From Candidatus Eiseniibacteriota bacterium (GTDB taxonomy: Bacteria; Eisenbacteria; RBG-16-71-46; SZUA-252): a DNA stretch of 34,023 nucleotides. Shown here in pieces: positions 8,134 to 15,863 of this stretch. The stretch is from contig VBOX01000089.1 in NCBI GenBank assembly GCA_005893265.1, positions 1-34,023 of the forward strand, written 5' to 3'. Position numbers and translations under genes: made by a program. Every line of letters starts with the position of its first letter. Within the stretch, counting starts at the first letter, position 1. Below the pieces are notes generated by a model. It did not search any database and was not told where the DNA came from. It saw nothing but the letters and a program-made list of their open reading frames with translations.

Positions 8134-8793
8134 TTGGGGCCGATCTGGCTAACGGCGAAGACCGTCCGCGTTCGCGCCCTTCCCGAGGATCCCCGCCACT
8201 TCGACGATGCCTCCGACGCCGCCCAGGCGACCATCCGCCCGGGCGTGACGACGCGCGTCTTTCTCGACTTGCGGCCCCGCGTCATGCTCCGAAGCACGCC
8301 CGAGCCGGCGCAGGTGTTCCGCGCCCCCTTGGCCGGTCCTGACTCGCTCCTTGGCGAGACGCCGCTTGCAGTCAGTCCGCTGCTGCTCGAGGGGAATCGA
8401 TTCCGGTTTCATGCGTCGGATCACGCCGATACGGCGGTTTCGGGGGATTCCCTCTTGGACATGGGGCAAGCGTCCGGGTCCGCGAGCGTCTCCATGCGCC
8501 GGGTGGCGCAGACGCTCGCGGCACCGGCTCGGCGGCCGCCGGTGTACCGGCGCCCGTGGGTTCAGTGGAGCCTTGTCGGAGTGGGCGCGGGCCTTACGGG
8601 GGCCGCGGCGCTCCTCCGGCGCGAAGGGGATCAATGGTACGACCGATACCTGGAGAGCTCGGACCGCCGCGTGCTGGACGCCTACTTCGATCGCGCGGTC
8701 CATTACGATCACCTCTCGCTTCTATCGCTCGGAGTCGGCCAGGTCCTTTTCACCGGGGGCCTTTTTCTCCTCGTGAGCGGCTCCGGCCGGTGA
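8134..8793 (+). CDS. PEGA-like membrane/periplasmic protein (true start probably upstream)
   Basis: Not a recognised named gene. The product begins with a PEGA-like strand pattern: ETAPPGLLILIDEVQAGRSP just upstream of this start, then TPEPAQVF and GETPLAVSPLLL. It ends with two hydrophobic segments (WSLVGVGAGLTGAAALL and LLSLGVGQVLFTGGLFLLV), so it is probably membrane-anchored. TTG 8134 is the only ATG/GTG/TTG start in frame after the stop at 7815. However, 7921-8133 reads as a signal peptide (basic start, then YAVALATAVLFASPSQVLAG) running straight into the PEGA strand, so coding almost certainly begins near 7921-7969. A rare start codon or a one-base sequence error is possible. The 3' end overlaps the lipoprotein gene as GTGA. 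It probably serves the same envelope unit as the upstream barrel. Confidence 0.65.
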   Translation: MGPIWLTAKTVRVRALPEDPRHFDDASDAAQATIRPGVTTRVFLDLRPRVMLRSTPEPAQVFRAPLAGPDSLLGETPLAVSPLLLEGNRFRFHASDHADTAVSGDSLLDMGQASGSASVSMRRVAQTLAAPARRPPVYRRPWVQWSLVGVGAGLTGAAALLRREGDQWYDRYLESSDRRVLDAYFDRAVHYDHLSLLSLGVGQVLFTGGLFLLVSGSGR

Positions 8794-10067
8794 TTCGGGG
8801 TACGACTCTTCTCCTTACGGCCACGCTCTTCCTCTCCGGGTGCATGACCCGCGAGCGACTCAACCCGCTTGATCCCAAAAACACCGCCACGCAGGGCGGG
8901 CTCGCCGGATTCAACGCCATCGCCGCCGATGACGTCGTCGAATTCCGGTGGCGGGCGCTTTCCGTCGAGGGAGTCGTGGGCTATCGCGTCCAACGCTGGA
9001 GACCGGGGGATACCCCCCAGCCCCTGGGCCTCACCGATTACAAAGCCGACGCGAGCGCGGGGGAAGACAGCGCGGTGGTGAACGATTCGACGTACGTCTA
9101 TCGCCTCATCGCGCACCTGGCGAATGGAGACAGCGCGGTCAGCCCACCGGACACGGCCACGCCGGGCGTGAGGCGCATTTTCGTGCTCGAGGCAAACGTC
9201 CCGTCGTTATCGAGACTCAGTCCCGATGGGAGGGACCTTCTCTTCGAGCGCACATCCGACGAAAGCTATGTTGACCTGGAGCTCGACCGGAACCGCGGAC
9301 TGCTTTGGCTCGTCGAGGAGACGGATGGGCTCGTGCTCCGAAAATCCGAGGACGGCGCCACGATCGGCGCGGTCCTATCGATCGGCGCTCCCGGGGACGT
9401 GTCGGTTTCGGAGAATCGGGGCATCGGGTGGGTGGTATCCCTCTCGGAGCAGCGCGTCGTTTCCTTCGGCCCCGACCTGAACGACCCGACGCCGCAGCGC
9501 TGGATCACCGCGGTCGGGAGGCCGCGCGTTGTCGAGGCAGGTTCGCTCGATCCCACTGTGTGGGTCGGGAACGAAGAGGGAGTCGTCTATCGGTTTCGTT
9601 CTCAGGACCTTTTCCTCACCCACCAGTGGACGCTGGGTGCGGGCCCGATCCGCGCGGTCGCGCTCGACGAATCGATGGGGTGTGCATGGGTCGCGACGCG
9701 TTTGCTCGACTCGGGAAGCCTCTTCTACCTCAACCCGACCGACAGCTCCGCGACCCTAGTCCGTACAAATCTCTCGAACACCGCCGACCTCGCGGTCGAT
9801 CCGCAGAGCGGCGAGCTCTGGTTGAGTGAGCGGGGCCCGTCCGGCTTCGGCGTGGGGCGGCTGAGCCGCATCGCGCGCTCGGGCGCCACGCTCGCGACCG
9901 TGAACGCGCTGGAGCCGTACGGCCTCGACATCGATCCGATCGACGGATCGTGCTGGGTCACCGATCTCCGCTCGAATCGACTCCTTCACGTCGACCGGTC
10001 GGGCGCGATCCTACAATCCTCTGCCCCCCTCCAAGCTCCATACGCCGTGCGGGTAGCCGTCCCCTGA
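8790..10067 (+). CDS. Lipoprotein with Fn3-like segment and NHL/YncE-like beta-propeller
   Basis: A 425-residue lipoprotein. GTG 8790 overlaps the previous TGA and opens a short lipoprotein signal with the lipobox LSGC (Cys18). Residues about 40-125 look like a single fibronectin-III-like domain (EFRWRALSVEGVVGYRVQR, later TYVYRLIAH). The rest is a propeller of irregular repeats such as LWLVEETDGLV, GIGWVVSLSEQRVVSF, GCAWVATRL, GELWLSERG and GSCWVTDLRSNRLLHVDRSG, typical of NHL or SMP-30/YncE-like blades. No catalytic motif is visible, so a binding or scaffold role is more likely than an enzyme. It is the last gene of the unit begun by the barrel protein at 5118, and could be its surface or periplasmic partner. 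Function unknown. Confidence 0.8.
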   Translation: MIRGTTLLLTATLFLSGCMTRERLNPLDPKNTATQGGLAGFNAIAADDVVEFRWRALSVEGVVGYRVQRWRPGDTPQPLGLTDYKADASAGEDSAVVNDSTYVYRLIAHLANGDSAVSPPDTATPGVRRIFVLEANVPSLSRLSPDGRDLLFERTSDESYVDLELDRNRGLLWLVEETDGLVLRKSEDGATIGAVLSIGAPGDVSVSENRGIGWVVSLSEQRVVSFGPDLNDPTPQRWITAVGRPRVVEAGSLDPTVWVGNEEGVVYRFRSQDLFLTHQWTLGAGPIRAVALDESMGCAWVATRLLDSGSLFYLNPTDSSATLVRTNLSNTADLAVDPQSGELWLSERGPSGFGVGRLSRIARSGATLATVNALEPYGLDIDPIDGSCWVTDLRSNRLLHVDRSGAILQSSAPLQAPYAVRVAVP

Positions 10068-10086
10068 CGAAAGCTTTCCAGTTCCG

Positions 10087-10102
10087 TGGCATGGGAGTTG
10101 CG
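10087..10102 (+). promoter_or_regulatory. Sigma-54-like (-24/-12) promoter
   Basis: TGGCAT, 5 bp, TTGCG. The GG (10088-10089) and GC (10100-10101) doublets are separated by exactly 10 nt, as sigma-54 requires. It matches the TGGCAC-N5-TTGCW consensus in nine of eleven positions. It lies 20 nt after the lipoprotein stop and would start transcription near 10113, giving a leader of about 185 nt before the coiled-coil gene. A receiver-less sigma-54 activator is encoded at 30083-31126. Confidence 0.5.
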
Positions 10103-10181
10103 GAATCGCCGATCCAGGTCGCGGGCTCCCGGGCCGCGTCGGATAGAGGCCGGAGCCGCGATCCGCGACCGTGGAAAGTAG

Positions 10182-10193
10182 ATACGGCCGTAT
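10182..10193. promoter_or_regulatory. 12-bp perfect palindrome, operator-like
   Basis: ATACGGCCGTAT reads the same on both strands. It sits in the non-coding region between the sigma-54-like promoter and the coiled-coil gene. It could bind a dimeric regulator, but no factor can be assigned. Confidence 0.25.
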
Positions 10194-10263
10194 GGGGAAA
10201 GGATCGGGCGGGCAACGGGAGGCCGGCCGCCGGGGGCATGCGCGATGGAGATGGGTTCTCGGA

Positions 10264-10280
10264 GATTGCAGTCTGCAATC
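10264..10280 (+). promoter_or_regulatory. Inverted repeat just upstream of the ribosome-binding site
   Basis: GATTGCA, 3-nt spacer, TGCAATC: perfect 7-bp arms ending 3 nt before the AGGAGG ribosome-binding site (10284-10289) of the gene at 10299. In DNA it is operator-like; in RNA it would form a short hairpin next to the ribosome site. Either could control the coiled-coil gene. Confidence 0.35.
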
Positions 10281-10298
10281 GTGAGGAGGAAAGTCCGG

Positions 10299-10793
10299 AT
10301 GCCACGCACGCGTCAGGCGAAGCTCGCAGCGGTGGAAGTCGTCGAGAACGTCGCACGTCACGTACCGGGGTATCGTGGATACCTGGAGCCCTCCCAGCGC
10401 CGTGAAGACGATCGGCGGTTTCGCTCAAGCGTTGCGGAGCATCTGAACGCGGAGGCGCACCGGCTCGAACGGATCGAGAGCCGTCAGTTCCGCGAGGACT
10501 TCTCGGATTTTCTCGAGGAATTGGACGGGAACGCGCGCAAGCTTGAGTTCCTCGCCGGCACGATTGTGATCGAGCCGGGCCACCGTGCCTACACCGACGG
10601 CGTCGTCGATCCCGTGGGGGGGATCGACCGCGACATCATGGAGCAGATCGATCGTTTGCATCGGCTCGTTCACGAGCTCGAGAAGGCCTACAAGCACGAT
10701 GAGCAGTTCGAGATGAACCTCGCCGAGCTGCGCGGGCTCACAGAGTCGATCGCCGACCTGATCGAGCAGCGGAACGTCGCCCTGACGCGGTAG
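10299..10793 (+). CDS. Conserved-looking coiled-coil protein of unknown function
   Basis: A 164-residue soluble, highly charged protein that I cannot name. After a basic start (MPRTRQAK) comes VARHVPGYRGYLEPSQRREDDRRFR, then long amphipathic helices rich in Glu, Arg and Leu (LNAEAHRLERIESRQFREDF and IDRLHRLVHELEKAYKHDEQ), interrupted near residues 87-105 by a glycine- and proline-containing turn. No signal peptide, membrane segment or Cys/His metal site is seen. ATG 10299 is chosen over ATG 10245 because AGGAGG lies 9 nt upstream (10284-10289), the strongest ribosome site in the window. It is a single-gene unit: a sigma-54-like promoter and dyads precede it, and a hairpin and a new promoter follow. 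That much control for one small gene suggests a regulated, possibly stress- or growth-related role, but this is inference. Confidence 0.75.
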   Translation: MPRTRQAKLAAVEVVENVARHVPGYRGYLEPSQRREDDRRFRSSVAEHLNAEAHRLERIESRQFREDFSDFLEELDGNARKLEFLAGTIVIEPGHRAYTDGVVDPVGGIDRDIMEQIDRLHRLVHELEKAYKHDEQFEMNLAELRGLTESIADLIEQRNVALTR

Positions 10794-10808
10794 CCGCCTT
10801 CGCATCCC

Positions 10809-10847
10809 CCGGCCGCGCGGGTGCTCCTCGTTGCGAGGGGCGGCCGG
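10809..10847 (+). terminator. GC-rich compound hairpin after the coiled-coil gene
   Basis: Outer stem CCGGCCGC (10809-10816) with GCGGCCGG (10840-10847), and an inner stem CCTCG/CGAGG with loop TTG (10826-10838). It lies 16 nt after the stop at 10793. No T-run follows, so it is a terminator-like structure rather than a textbook intrinsic terminator. It also overlaps the -35 of the next promoter and could affect that promoter. Confidence 0.4.
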
Positions 10848-10859
10848 TCAAGGTATGAT
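10831..10859 (+). promoter_or_regulatory. Sigma-70-type promoter for the alaX unit
   Basis: TTGCGA at 10831-10836, 17 bp, TATGAT at 10854-10859. The -35 matches 4 of 6 and the -10 5 of 6, with ideal spacing. Predicted start is near 10866, about 40 nt before the TTG start at 10904. Confidence 0.6.
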
Positions 10860-10903
10860 CCCCGCGATCCTTCCCGGCCCGGCACAATCCCGAGGTTCCG
10901 CAC

Positions 10904-12109
10904 TTGACCCGGCGTCTCTACCACGAAGATTCCACCATCCGAGATTTCGAGGGCACCGTGCTCCACTCGATCGAACGGGACGGCGCGACGTGGGTCGAGC
11001 TGGATCGGACCGCGTTCTACCCTGGAGGAGGGGGTCAGCCCGCGGACCGCGGACGGCTCGACGCGCTCTCGGTCGTCGACGTATCCGAGGACGAGGGACG
11101 GGTATGGCACCGCGTGGAGGGTGCGCTGGCGCCAGGCTCCCGCGTGGAAGCCTCCGTTGACTGGGCGCGCCGATTCGATCACATGCAGCAGCACACCGGC
11201 CAGCACATCCTCTCGCAGGCGTTCATCGCCGTCGCCGGAGCCGAGACGCGCTCGTTCCACTTAGGAGAGGAGGAGGTCTCGATCGACGTCGCCCACCCGG
11301 GGCTCGACCCCGAGATGCTCCGCAGCGTGGAGGAGCGGGCGAACGAGGTCGTGTGGGAGGATCGCGAGATCCTGATCCACGAGGTTCCCCGCGAGGAGAT
11401 CGGCCGGTTTCCGCTCCGCAAGCTTCCGGCCGTCGAAGGGATCGTGCGGGTTGTGGAGGTGCAGGGTTTCGACTGGTCAGCCTGCGGCGGCACGCACGTG
11501 CGCCGGACCGGCCAAGTCGGTATCGTGGCCATCCTCTCCACCGAGAAGTACAAGGGGGGAACCCGGGTGGCGTTCGTCTGCGGTGGACGCGCGCTCCGGC
11601 GCCAGAGGGACCGGGCGCGGCTCCTTCGCGAGCTTTCCCTCGCCTTCACGGCTGGCGAGAGCGACCTCCCCAAGGCCGTGGCGCGGCTCAAGGAGGAGCG
11701 TGAGCGCCTCGACAAGCGGCTCAAGACCCTGCTTTCCTCCGAGCTCACGCGTGAAGCCGCGGCGCTTATCGAGGCTGCCCCACGGGGCTTGCTGGGCCCG
11801 GTCGTGGCACGGCATTTCCCCGACAGGGACTCCGGGGAGATCGGCGCCCTAGCCTCGCTGATCGCGGGTCGGGGGGCTATTGCGCTCCTCGCTTCCGGCG
11901 GCGAGACGCCGAGGGCGCACTTTTCAGCGCCAGCGGGTACAATATCCGTGGGCGATCTCCTGGGCAGGCTCTGCCGCGAGTACGGAGGGAAAGGGGGCGG
12001 TCGGCCCGAATCGGCCCAGGGAGCAATCCCGGCGCACGCCTTGGAGGCGGCGCTCGACGCCGCGAGAGCGGCCGCGCTCGCCGGAGCACAGGAAGGGACG
12101 ACGGCATGA
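10904..12109 (+). CDS. alaX: AlaX-type alanyl-tRNA editing protein with DHHA1 domain
   Basis: Stand-alone trans-editing protein related to the editing and C-terminal parts of alanyl-tRNA synthetase; it hydrolyses mischarged Ser- or Gly-tRNA(Ala) in the cytoplasm. At 401 residues it is the long AlaX form. It shows the N-terminal TAFYPGGGGQPAD motif, zinc ligands in HTGQH (H97, H101) and CGGTH (C194, H198), a charged helical linker near 245-280, and a DHHA1 domain ending in GGKGGGRPESAQGA. No aminoacylation domain is present. TTG 10904 is the only start that fits the conserved N-terminus, with CGAGG 8-9 nt upstream. Its stop overlaps the next ATG (ATGA), which couples a tRNA-quality gene to an outer-membrane protein gene; the functional link, if any, is unclear. 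Confidence 0.9.
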   Translation: MTRRLYHEDSTIRDFEGTVLHSIERDGATWVELDRTAFYPGGGGQPADRGRLDALSVVDVSEDEGRVWHRVEGALAPGSRVEASVDWARRFDHMQQHTGQHILSQAFIAVAGAETRSFHLGEEEVSIDVAHPGLDPEMLRSVEERANEVVWEDREILIHEVPREEIGRFPLRKLPAVEGIVRVVEVQGFDWSACGGTHVRRTGQVGIVAILSTEKYKGGTRVAFVCGGRALRRQRDRARLLRELSLAFTAGESDLPKAVARLKEERERLDKRLKTLLSSELTREAAALIEAAPRGLLGPVVARHFPDRDSGEIGALASLIAGRGAIALLASGGETPRAHFSAPAGTISVGDLLGRLCREYGGKGGGRPESAQGAIPAHALEAALDAARAAALAGAQEGTTA

Positions 12110-15100
12110 ACGGGTGGGGCAGTCGGTCGGAGATCTCGCGCGCGAAGCGAAGGCTTGGGATTCGGCTCGCGCTCGCAATGCTCTCTTGGCTGGGGGCCGT
12201 GTCCGTCCCCGCCCCCTCCGCCGCGCAGTACTTCGGACAAAACAAGGTTCACTACAAGGAGTTCCGCTGGTCGGTGCTCAAGACCGAGCACTTCGACGTC
12301 TATTACTACCAGGGTGAGGACGAGGCCGTTCAGGACGCCGCGGTCATGGGCGAGCGGGCGTACAAGAGGCTCAGCCGAGTGCTGGACCATCAGATCAAGT
12401 CCAAGATCCCGCTCGTCCTCTACGCCTCGCATACGGATTTCGAGCAAACCAACATCACACCGGAGCTGATCGGGGTCGGCACCGGGGGAGTCACGGAATT
12501 CCTCAAGCGCCGGGTGTTTCTTCCGTTCACCGGGTCCTACGGGGAGTTGGACCACGTTCTGACCCACGAGCTGGTTCACGCGTTCCAGGTGGACATCCTG
12601 TTCGGGGACCGGCAAGGCCTCGTCGGCAATCCCTTCGCATCATCACCTCCGCTTTGGTTCATGGAAGGAATGGCCGAATACCTCTCGATCGCGGAGGTGG
12701 ATAACAACACCAAGATGTGGCTTCGGGATGCTTCGCTCGAGGGATACCTGACCCCGATCCGCGTGCTCGAGTACGTGGGGGACATCCGGGTCTATCGTTT
12801 TGGCCAGTCGATCTTCGAGTTCATCGCCGACACCTACGGCGTCCAGAAGATCGGCGAGATCCTGAAACGGACCCGGCGCATGGGGAGCGCGGATCGGGCG
12901 CTCGAGTCTTCGACCGGGCTCACCGTGGAGGTGCTGTCCAAGAAGTGGACCGAGTCCGTTCGCAAGGAGTACCTGCCGCAGATCGCCGATTACGACAAGG
13001 CGGACCGAATCGCCGGCAAGCTGACGGACGCCGAGCGCGACCTCTCGAATTTCAACGTCGCCCCTTCGGTATCTCCCAGCGGGACCCAGATGGTCTTTAT
13101 CTCGGACCGCAGCATGTACAACGATCTCTATCTCGCCTCCGCGCTCGACGGCAGAGTATTCAAGAAGCTCGTCGAGGGCGAGCGGACCGGAACCTTCGAG
13201 TCGCTTCGCTTCTTCAACACCTCCATCGCCTGGTCCCCCGACGAGCACCAGGTCGCACTGCCGGCCAAGAGCGGGGGGCAGGACGCGATCTACCTGATCG
13301 AGGTCCCATCGGGGAACGTGAAGAAGAAGTTCAAGTTCGGCCTCGACGCGATCTATTCGCCGACCTGGTCGCCGGACGGGCGGAAGCTTGCGTTCGTGGG
13401 CCTCAAGGAGGGGCACTCGAAGCTCTACATCTGCGACGTCGACGGGAAGAACCTTCGCGAGGTGCTTGGGGGGAAGTACGCCGCTCGGGATCCGTCGTGG
13501 TCTCCGGATGGGACGCGGATCGTGTTCGCGACCGACCAAGGCCCCGATACCGACGTGAAGAGGCTCATTTTCGGAAAGCTCCAGATCGCCATTCTCGACG
13601 TCGAGAGTGGCAAGGTGACCGTGCTTCCCAATCAGCGCGGGATGAACATCTCACCTCAGTGGGGGCCGGGCGGATTCTCGGTCGTGTTCGTCTCGGATCG
13701 CTTCGGCATTCCGAACATCTACCGCATGGACCTTGCGACCGGCCAGACGGCCCGGCTCTCGAATCTGCTGGCGGGTGTTTCCGGCATCGTTCCCGAGAGC
13801 CCGTGCATCTCTCTTTCTCGCGACGGTAAGCGGCTGCTCTTCTCCGCGTTCACGCGCGGCGGTTGGGATATCTACTCGGTCCGGGACGTCCCGAAATTCC
13901 TCGTCTCGCCGCCGGTCGTCGCCAATGCCAATGAAGGTTCGGGGTCACTCGGTGAGGGGGCGCTCCTGGCCCAGGCGGGGACCTCGGAGGGAACGTCCGA
14001 TCCCATCAAGGTCGGACCGGATGCTCCGCCGGCCGCGCCGCCCCTCCAACGGACCCCGGCCACCGGTGACTCGGTTGCGGTCGGTGCCGCGAGGGACTCC
14101 ACCCGCGGGGCGGTCCTGGACACGACCCTCGCGCTCTACGTGCGCCAGGCGTATCGGGAGCCGCTCGTCGACAGCACCACATTCCGGCACGCTCCGTATA
14201 GGCCCAGGTTTTCCCGCGATTACGTCAACGCGGGCGCTTTCTTCGCCTCGAACATCGGATTCGCCGGCTCCAGCATCATGTCGTTCAGCGACGTGCTCGG
14301 CAACCACAACATCCTCGCGGTGCTCAATCTCTTCGGCGACCTCGCGAACTCCGACATCTACCTCGCGTACTCGAACCTCTCGCACCGCACGAACTATACG
14401 GTCGCCGCGTTCCAGTACCGGACCGACCTCCTGCTGTTCTCCTCACCGAGCAGCGACGAAGTGGAAAGCCAGATCTACCGGGGTGGGGCTCTCCTCTTCG
14501 CGTGGCCATTCAGCCGGTTCCGGCGCATCGAATACGGCGCCGAGGCCGCGGCCCTCGACAAGGGGGTCCTCCTCTATAACTACGATTTAGGCACCGTCTC
14601 GCAGCAGGCGAAGGACAAGACCTATCTATACGTCGCGCCGAACGTCGGGCTGGTCGCCGACAACGCGCTCTACGGATCCACGGGGCCGATCAATGGGGGC
14701 CGCTCGAGCTACACCGCGGAGCAGGCGTTCGGAGACGTCTCCTACACGACCCTCATGATGGATTGGCGACACTATGCGAACATCCACCACAACTACGCGT
14801 TCGCGCAGCGCTTCATCGCCGCGTCGAGCTTCGGGCGTGATCCGAAGCGCTTCCGCTTCGGGGGCGCGTTCACGTTCCGCGGGGTCGGCTATGGCGACCT
14901 CAAGGGTTCGAACGCGCTCCTCGGCAACCTCGAGTTCCGCTTTCCCCTGATCGAGCAGCTCCGTTTCGGCTGGCCGGGGCGGATCACCCTGGGCGGAATC
15001 AACGGCGTGATGTTTCTGGACGCGGCCAGCGCATGGCAGGAGGGGGAGAAGCCGCATTTCTTCTCGACCGACGGGGGATTTCATTCGGACGATCTCCTCT

Positions 15101-15231
15101 TCGCCTTCGGGGCGGGGGCCCGCATCAATCTTGGATATTTCATCCTTCGCTACGACTTCGGTCGCCGCACGGATCTCCAGCGCACCGCCCACGATTCGCA
15201 CCACTTCGTCACGCTCGGGGCGGACTTCTAA
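12106..15231 (+). CDS. Secreted metallopeptidase / TolB-like propeller / Omp85 barrel protein (paralogue 2)
   Basis: A 1041-residue paralogue of the protein at 5118 with the same three modules. A signal peptide (twin-basic AKRR, cleaved after PSAA near residue 40) is followed by FGQNKVHY. The peptidase-like domain has HELVH at 154-158 and FMEGMAEYL at 185-193. The propeller has TWSPDGRKLAFVG and SWSPDGTRIVFATDQ. The barrel, from about 700 to the end, contains FTFRGVGYGDL and closes with an aromatic terminus (TLGADF). Unlike paralogue 1, it has a long low-complexity Ala/Pro/Gly/Ser/Thr linker (about residues 605-680) between propeller and barrel. ATG 12106 overlaps the alaX TGA. The PAP2 gene follows after 11 nt. 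All metal-site residues are kept in both copies, which argues for a retained catalytic role. Confidence 0.85.
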   Translation: MNGWGSRSEISRAKRRLGIRLALAMLSWLGAVSVPAPSAAQYFGQNKVHYKEFRWSVLKTEHFDVYYYQGEDEAVQDAAVMGERAYKRLSRVLDHQIKSKIPLVLYASHTDFEQTNITPELIGVGTGGVTEFLKRRVFLPFTGSYGELDHVLTHELVHAFQVDILFGDRQGLVGNPFASSPPLWFMEGMAEYLSIAEVDNNTKMWLRDASLEGYLTPIRVLEYVGDIRVYRFGQSIFEFIADTYGVQKIGEILKRTRRMGSADRALESSTGLTVEVLSKKWTESVRKEYLPQIADYDKADRIAGKLTDAERDLSNFNVAPSVSPSGTQMVFISDRSMYNDLYLASALDGRVFKKLVEGERTGTFESLRFFNTSIAWSPDEHQVALPAKSGGQDAIYLIEVPSGNVKKKFKFGLDAIYSPTWSPDGRKLAFVGLKEGHSKLYICDVDGKNLREVLGGKYAARDPSWSPDGTRIVFATDQGPDTDVKRLIFGKLQIAILDVESGKVTVLPNQRGMNISPQWGPGGFSVVFVSDRFGIPNIYRMDLATGQTARLSNLLAGVSGIVPESPCISLSRDGKRLLFSAFTRGGWDIYSVRDVPKFLVSPPVVANANEGSGSLGEGALLAQAGTSEGTSDPIKVGPDAPPAAPPLQRTPATGDSVAVGAARDSTRGAVLDTTLALYVRQAYREPLVDSTTFRHAPYRPRFSRDYVNAGAFFASNIGFAGSSIMSFSDVLGNHNILAVLNLFGDLANSDIYLAYSNLSHRTNYTVAAFQYRTDLLLFSSPSSDEVESQIYRGGALLFAWPFSRFRRIEYGAEAAALDKGVLLYNYDLGTVSQQAKDKTYLYVAPNVGLVADNALYGSTGPINGGRSSYTAEQAFGDVSYTTLMMDWRHYANIHHNYAFAQRFIAASSFGRDPKRFRFGGAFTFRGVGYGDLKGSNALLGNLEFRFPLIEQLRFGWPGRITLGGINGVMFLDAASAWQEGEKPHFFSTDGGFHSDDLLFAFGAGARINLGYFILRYDFGRRTDLQRTAHDSHHFVTLGADF

Positions 15232-15242
15232 TCACCGCGGCT

Positions 15243-15863
15243 ATGCTGTCCGCCTGGGACGCCGCGCTCTTCCGGGCGATCCACCTCGGATTGCACCATC
15301 CCTGGTTGGATCCGGTCATGATGGCGCTCACCGACGTCGGCCCCTGGAAGATTCCCTTGCTGGTCCTCCTTGCCGGGCTGCTCCTCCTCCGGGGACGCCG
15401 CGGCGCGATCGCGGTCGTCGTGCTCGCGCTCACGATCGCGGCCGCCGATCAGCTGAGCAGCCACGTGCTGAAGCCGATCTTTCGAAGAGCGCGCCCCTCG
15501 GTGTCGCTTCACGACTCCAAGCCCCTGTTCGGAGTCCGAACCTCCTGGTCTTTCCCCTCGAGCCACGCGACCAACTTCTTCTCCGCGGCGCCGGTCATCG
15601 CAGCCGCGGTTCCGCAGGCCGCGGTCGCCGCCTATGCGCTCGCGACGGCTGTGTCTCTGTCCCGGGTTTACGTCGGGGACCACTATCCGAGCGACGTGTT
15701 GGGCGGAGCGATTCTTGGCTTGTTCCTGGGGTTCCTGGGAAGAAGAGCGTTTTCTCGCGCGGAGCGAAGCCTTCCCGGAGGCGCCCGGGCGTCCGCCGGC
15801 GCGGACGAGGACGTGCCTATCCAGGAGTCGCGAGGTGAAAGAGCGCCCAGTGGCGGCCCGTGA
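15243..15863 (+). CDS. PAP2 family phosphatase, membrane-bound
   Basis: Integral membrane acid phosphatase of the PAP2 superfamily, 206 residues, likely acting on a lipid phosphate such as undecaprenyl diphosphate or phosphatidyl phosphate at the outer face of the inner membrane. The three-part active site is complete: K77...R84-P85 (KPIFRRARP), PSSH with H108, and SRVYVGDHYPSD with R141, H147 and D151. About five hydrophobic helices are visible. ATG 15243 follows the Omp85 stop by 11 nt, so it is probably co-transcribed with it. The last 47 bp overlap the end of the convergent pgeF gene; this C-terminal tail after the final helix is polar, not conserved in the family, and may tolerate the overlap. 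Confidence 0.88.
   Translation: MLSAWDAALFRAIHLGLHHPWLDPVMMALTDVGPWKIPLLVLLAGLLLLRGRRGAIAVVVLALTIAAADQLSSHVLKPIFRRARPSVSLHDSKPLFGVRTSWSFPSSHATNFFSAAPVIAAAVPQAAVAAYALATAVSLSRVYVGDHYPSDVLGGAILGLFLGFLGRRAFSRAERSLPGGARASAGADEDVPIQESRGERAPSGGP

Noticed and set aside
10281-10296. GAGGAAAGTCCGG-like string, the conserved 5' core of bacterial RNase P RNA (rnpB)
   Set aside because: Only this string matches. The partner ACAGAA...GGCTTA core and the rest of the RNA are missing downstream, and the region is a clear CDS with the AGGAGG as its ribosome site.
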